A stretch of DNA of 50,757 bases from Bondarzewia mesenterica (taxonomy: Eukaryota; Basidiomycota; Agaricomycetes; Russulales; Bondarzewiaceae), in assembly GCA_004802705.1 (NCBI GenBank), contig SGPL01000220.1:1-50757 (forward strand), in the 5' to 3' direction. The translations under genes and the position numbers were made by a program. Of the stretch, positions 46,889 through 50,757 are shown piece after piece. Under the pieces are notes generated by a model. The model made no database searches. It was not told where the DNA came from and saw only the letters and a list, made by a program, of their open reading frames with translations. The number at the start of each line of letters is the position of its first letter. Position 1 is the first letter of the stretch.

Positions 46889-47856
46889 AAGTTGAGCAGA
46901 AGAGGAATGATCGACCGATTGATCGTGGCAGTTGTCATCATCTGTCTCGTAAAACTAAAAAGTCCCGTTGATGCAGAAGTACGTGTACGCCTGCCATGGC
47001 ATGTGTCGATCGTGTAAGTTACGTGCTGAAGATACAAGGAATACAAGTTCGAATTCGCGCTGCCTTGCAGTAGTACTGTTGAGGCTTTAGCTGGATTCTG
47101 TGGCTGGAAACCAAGCTAACTGTTCCAGTGAGTACGCGTTCAGGCAGCTATCACAGTCAATGTAACTCTCACGCGTCTTTCTGCAAGGAGCTACCGTGAC
47201 ATAGATACTGTATCCATCATCTCGCACACTAAGACTGAATTGCATCCTGTATCTCAGCAGCAGCCACCATCAATATTGTTGACCCCAAACCAATTAATCT
47301 TGCCACGCGTTTCGAACGTCCGCCGTCGGAGCGGTCCTGTTGAAAATGTTCTTCACGAGGTGATCACGGTATTGAATAGTGTGATTGGATTGTCACGGAT
47401 CAATCGACATCATTCAATCTGTGCAAATGCGGCTAGCCCTCACGCCCTCACGAGACAATCGGATCTCACCTTGGTAAGTTTATGTGCTGTTATCACTGGC
47501 TGATATATATTGCTTACCCCAAAGTTGTTAACAAACTTTTTATGTCGCTGTTGGCATTACATTCTGCACGTTACAAAGCACGGTGCGGAATGGAATGCCA
47601 ACAGCGGCAACATGCATGAAGACGACTAATAGGCCTCAGAATGTCTGTACCGCAGTAATTATTCAGTTTCCAAGAGATCCCTCAGGACCGTCACGTCGGA
47701 AGTGGGCGCTATCTCATCCCATTTCGTGCGGACATGTCAAGATCAAACACATATTTTCACACTGAGCGCTATCAATGCAACGCTGGGCCAATGATACATA
47801 AGTATGGCAGGCCCAGATACGGCACTACTCTTGCATTTCTTTCCCCACAATCCGTT
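46889..47856. other. Intergenic region between LYS2 and DUF6533 gene
   Basis: Nearly 1 kb without a gene I can support. The left part is the LYS2 3' UTR, the right part the promoter of the membrane-protein gene. Frames of up to about 90 codons are present but look random. Confidence 0.4.
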
Positions 47857-49789
47857 ATGCCAGCTTTGGAACCCCGACAGTCGTTGCAGACCCTCACGAT
47901 CGCGAACAACCTGCGAGTCGCTTCGTTATCGATAGCACTGTACGAGTAAGCTCTTCCTAATATCTCATACCCTACCCTACCACCTTGCTGAAGACTGCTT
48001 CGCGAAAAAGCTATATATACACCCTTCCAGCTGAATGGAGATTCTTCAAAGGCCATGTTTTTCCATTCCGGCCTAGGTGAGATAATTTGGATTTGGCAAG
48101 AGTCTGGTTCTGACGACAACTGGATGGAATATTAAAGCCTTGGATTTGTGCTTTTCTATCTGATCAGGTAAGCTAGGGAGAATGGCACATCTACTGCACC
48201 TAAGCTGAAAATTTCGCATGTAGATACATCAGCCTCGCCGTCCTGATAATCAGTAATATCGGGTTCTTCTCCTCTAACTTTACTCCAGAAGAATGTCAAA
48301 GATATTTCATGGCCTCACCAGCTCTCAAAGGTTGGGCACTAACGCATCTGAGGTAAAGGACAAACTAACGTGAAAGTGTAGTTATACAGACCATGATCTC
48401 CCAGTCGATATTAGGAACACGGTGAATTGTTTCTCGTTGTGATCCGGATGCAACAGACTGACAAGGTACTAAGGACATATAACATTTCTCGCCGGAATCG
48501 TTGGGTAGGTTGGTCGTTAATGTGTGGCTTTGTTATTGCATCAGTGGTACGAGATTCGTTGCTGTATCGCTACTCCATCTGTTGACGTGAATAGTTGGAA
48601 GGTTTCACCAATTTGTACCATCGCGTCGGTATGTTTTAGCTGTGTTCTTTCCACAGTCCAACTGCTCAGACGACGTGGTGTTACAAGCGGTTCCCAACAA
48701 TGTGCGTCAAAATTCATCGCTTCCTCTCCTCAGGCCGCCTGTTCTTAGTATCTTGACGTCTAATCTGCATTCTTGTTAGGGACAGTAAGTGATAATACTA
48801 TCAACATCGTATTGGACTCCTTCCGACAGCTTCTCAGCTGCACAGTCGCCGCTCGATATCCCGACGACACATTTTCAACATGGTTATTCTATCTGGTCGC
48901 CATGATATACGATCTCTCGACTCTGACCCTTTCGACGGTGTGCTTGATGAGATATCGACCTCGTTCTTCAGCGTATGCTTTCATCTTTGGCTGTTCTGTG
49001 AAGTATTCTCAGCTGTATTCTGGTAGCATGTCACATCTTATCAGACTGTACGTTCGCCTCCGAAGATTGCCCCACTATCCTGGTCTTGATTAAAGCATTT
49101 TCAGGATGCTCTACGATGGCTTGGGATATTTTGTCGCGCTAAGTGGTATGTTTTCATGATGCATGACGACCACTTTCTCATACGGCATTCATTTGAAACA
49201 GCTGCAAATACCTTGAATCTGATCCTGTACCGTGCAAGTAATATGAACGTCCAGGCATGTATCCTTTTGTTCGATAAATATTCCGGGCGTTGACGGAGAA
49301 CCTCTCGTAGTCCGCTGGGTAAGACAAGACACATCGTGCGGTCCCTGTATATGGCTCACTGGGGACTCTGGTAGGGCGTCCTTAGGATATGCCATAACGT
49401 GGATCATGAGCCAACGTATACTCATACATCTGCGGGGTATGTGTTGTCCCCAAAGCCGCCTCGACTCGCGTTTACGCCAGTCCCATCCAGATGCGGGTGC
49501 AACGGCGCAGTCTTACACGGTCACGACACAGCATCTGCAGTCGTCACGGGATATCAACGAAGCAATTCACGCGCATATTGTCTCACCGTACAAGGGGTCC
49601 CGACTGGATCATGAGTTCAGCCCTGGCGCTACGGATGCGCAAGTACGTGGAGACGTCACCGAATTGGTACAGGTGCGCATAGAGCGCTCAATTGTGGTGG
49701 GAAACGAAGACGGCTCCAGAGTCTATCCGATGGGTAGAGATTCGTATGCCACACCAAAAGTGGTTTGGACGCAGAGGCAGGGTGCATGA
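47857..49789 (+). CDS. DUF6533-type seven-helix integral membrane protein
   Basis: This fits the large Agaricomycete family with an N-terminal DUF6533 region. The first exon starts at 47857: MPALEPRQSLQTLTIANN then LRVASLSIALYD. Splicing to CTATATATAC gives YIYTLPAEWRFFK, the DUF6533 signature (aromatic, Asp/Tyr, T-LP-E). Next come SLGFVLFYLIRYISLAVLIISNIGFFSSNF with cysteine, then further hydrophobic segments interrupted by short introns, including WLFYLVAMIYDLSTLTLSTVCLM. The final helix reads YDGLGYFVALSAANTLNLILYR followed by LGYAITWIMSQRILIHLRG, a very typical ending. A hydrophilic cytoplasmic tail of about 110 residues ends in TPKVVWTQRQGA at 49789. Exon borders in the middle (48300-48900) were not all fixed. 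Function of the family is unknown; receptor-like roles are speculation. Confidence 0.8.
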
Positions 49790-50316
49790 CACTGCAGGTC
49801 AGTGAGTCCCTTGAACGAACCTTATCATTGCTGCCTTGTGAAACATCCATTCACCGTGACGCTAGATTATCGTAATTCAAGGGATCCCCTCATGTTGTAT
49901 TCTAGAATTCTGTCGTGTCAAATATGAACGGCGTGTATATGATGCTTACACGACGTCTGCTACATAGTGCAGCAAAAGCTCTTTTTTCCGCCAGCATGAA
50001 CACTAATTTTCGTACGAAGACGTCTTGTTACTTGCTGCAAGGTCCTGCGGCGCAGCAGTACTTGAATGATTTGGGTGTTGGTGTTGCCGTCAGTTGATCG
50101 TCTAACATTCGCTTAGACTTATTTAGATATTGGGATCCTCAGAACCTTCCCATCCTCAACTCTGTGATACCTTTTCGAGACTATCAAGAGGCGCGCTCCC
50201 TTCCAGATACCTTCCCGTTGTGCTTCTTGACTGCAGATGCCGTATCTGTGTCGAGAATGTTGAATTTCTCAGATATAAAAATGTACGAGGGTCCGCGGAG
50301 CCCTCAAACCTGAAAA
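49790..50316. other. Intergenic region before the viperin-like gene
   Basis: Just over 500 bases without a recognised gene. A short frame (49915-50097) has no features. The right part should be the promoter of the viperin-like gene; a further 5' exon cannot be excluded. Confidence 0.4.
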
Positions 50317-50757
50317 ATGCTCAACTGGTTCCAACAAAATCTGCCCACTGTGAGCATTTACTCACCCCTCCCGCCACAGGATGAAGTGGTCCCTGTGTCG
50401 GTCAATTATTTCCCTCACAGGTACATTACTCGAAGAAGTTTCCTTACGTCGCCTTGCTGATCTAGTCATAGGAAATGCAACTACGCGTGCGAATTTTGTT
50501 TCCACACTACGAAAAATCTGTCCATCTTGCCACTCGAAGATGCCAAGCGGGGCCTGCGTCTGCTCGCAGAGGCAGGCATGAAGAAACTGAACATCAGCGG
50601 GGGTGAGCCGTTCCTCAAGCCGACCTTCATCGGCGAGCTTTTCCGTTTCTGCAAGGAGGAGTTGCACATCGAGTCTTGCTCCGTCGTGAACAACGGATCC
50701 AAGGTCACCGAGCGCTGGCTTGACGAGTACGGGCGGTACCTCGACGTTATGGCTATC
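50317..50757 (+). CDS. Viperin-like (RSAD2) radical SAM enzyme, 5' part, cut by window end
   Basis: Exon 1 is 50317-50420 and exon 2 starts at 50472 and runs off the window. The start is preceded by an in-frame TGA, and the protein begins [23 protein letters not shown] joins [12 protein letters not shown] across the intron, giving the radical SAM iron-sulfur motif CX3CX2C at residues 37, 41 and 44. It continues [20 protein letters not shown], then [11 protein letters not shown] (the GGE motif that binds S-adenosylmethionine), [36 protein letters not shown]. This order and spacing match animal viperin closely. Animal viperin turns CTP into the chain-terminating ddhCTP and restricts viruses; related fungal and prokaryotic enzymes exist. 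The long N-terminal amphipathic helix of vertebrate viperin is absent here. The C-terminal half, including the nucleotide-binding tail, is outside the window. Confidence 0.88.

Noticed and set aside
49915..50097. A 60-codon frame before the viperin-like gene as a small secreted protein
   Set aside because: It lacks a convincing signal peptide and conserved cysteines; likely random.

Overview
The window is nuclear DNA of a filamentous basidiomycete, most likely an Agaricomycete. Nearly every gene is broken by introns of about 45-70 bp with GT-AG ends. Family content fits: a DUF6533 seven-helix protein, fungal NatA and PDS5 orthologues, LYS2 of the alpha-aminoadipate lysine pathway, and an insect/fungal-style HMG-CoA reductase with a sterol-sensing domain. 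Scattered N bases and several single-base frame slips indicate draft-quality sequence.

Layout, left to right. 1-1000 holds a small orphan gene (copy 1) inside a duplicated segment that also carries a decayed 3' end of an amidohydrolase. Next come an MTH1-type Nudix hydrolase (minus), a BUR1/CDK9 kinase with an RS-rich N-terminus (plus), a SUZ12-like Polycomb subunit with zinc finger and VEFS box (plus), NAA15 (minus) and PDS5 (plus) sharing a 192-bp divergent promoter, an amidohydrolase (plus, frame-disrupted), and orphan gene copy 2 (minus). The last two are the apparent source of the segment at the left end. A near-perfect 190-bp inverted repeat (21608-22070) abuts copy 2. HMG-CoA reductase (minus) follows, then a 2.8-kb stretch with no recognisable gene.

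From 29.4 kb a run of minus-strand genes follows: ribosomal protein eL42, a 3-beta-HSD-like sterol dehydrogenase, a KHDC4-like KH protein, a zinc alcohol/polyol dehydrogenase, a DUF4743-Nudix protein, and a TPR protein with a helical N-terminus. LYS2 (plus) diverges from the TPR gene across a promoter with a Gcn4-type TGAGTCA site. The right end has a DUF6533 membrane protein and, cut by the window edge, the start of a viperin-like radical SAM gene with CX3CX2C and SGGEP motifs.

The genes do not form one cluster; most are housekeeping (transcription elongation, chromatin, cohesion, translation, sterol and lysine synthesis). The points most worth pursuing are the viperin homologue, the SUZ12 homologue, the inverted duplication with its conserved promoter block, and the long hairpin. 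Exon boundaries given to the base were worked out by hand from splice signals and reading-frame continuity; where only a span is given, internal exons were not all resolved.
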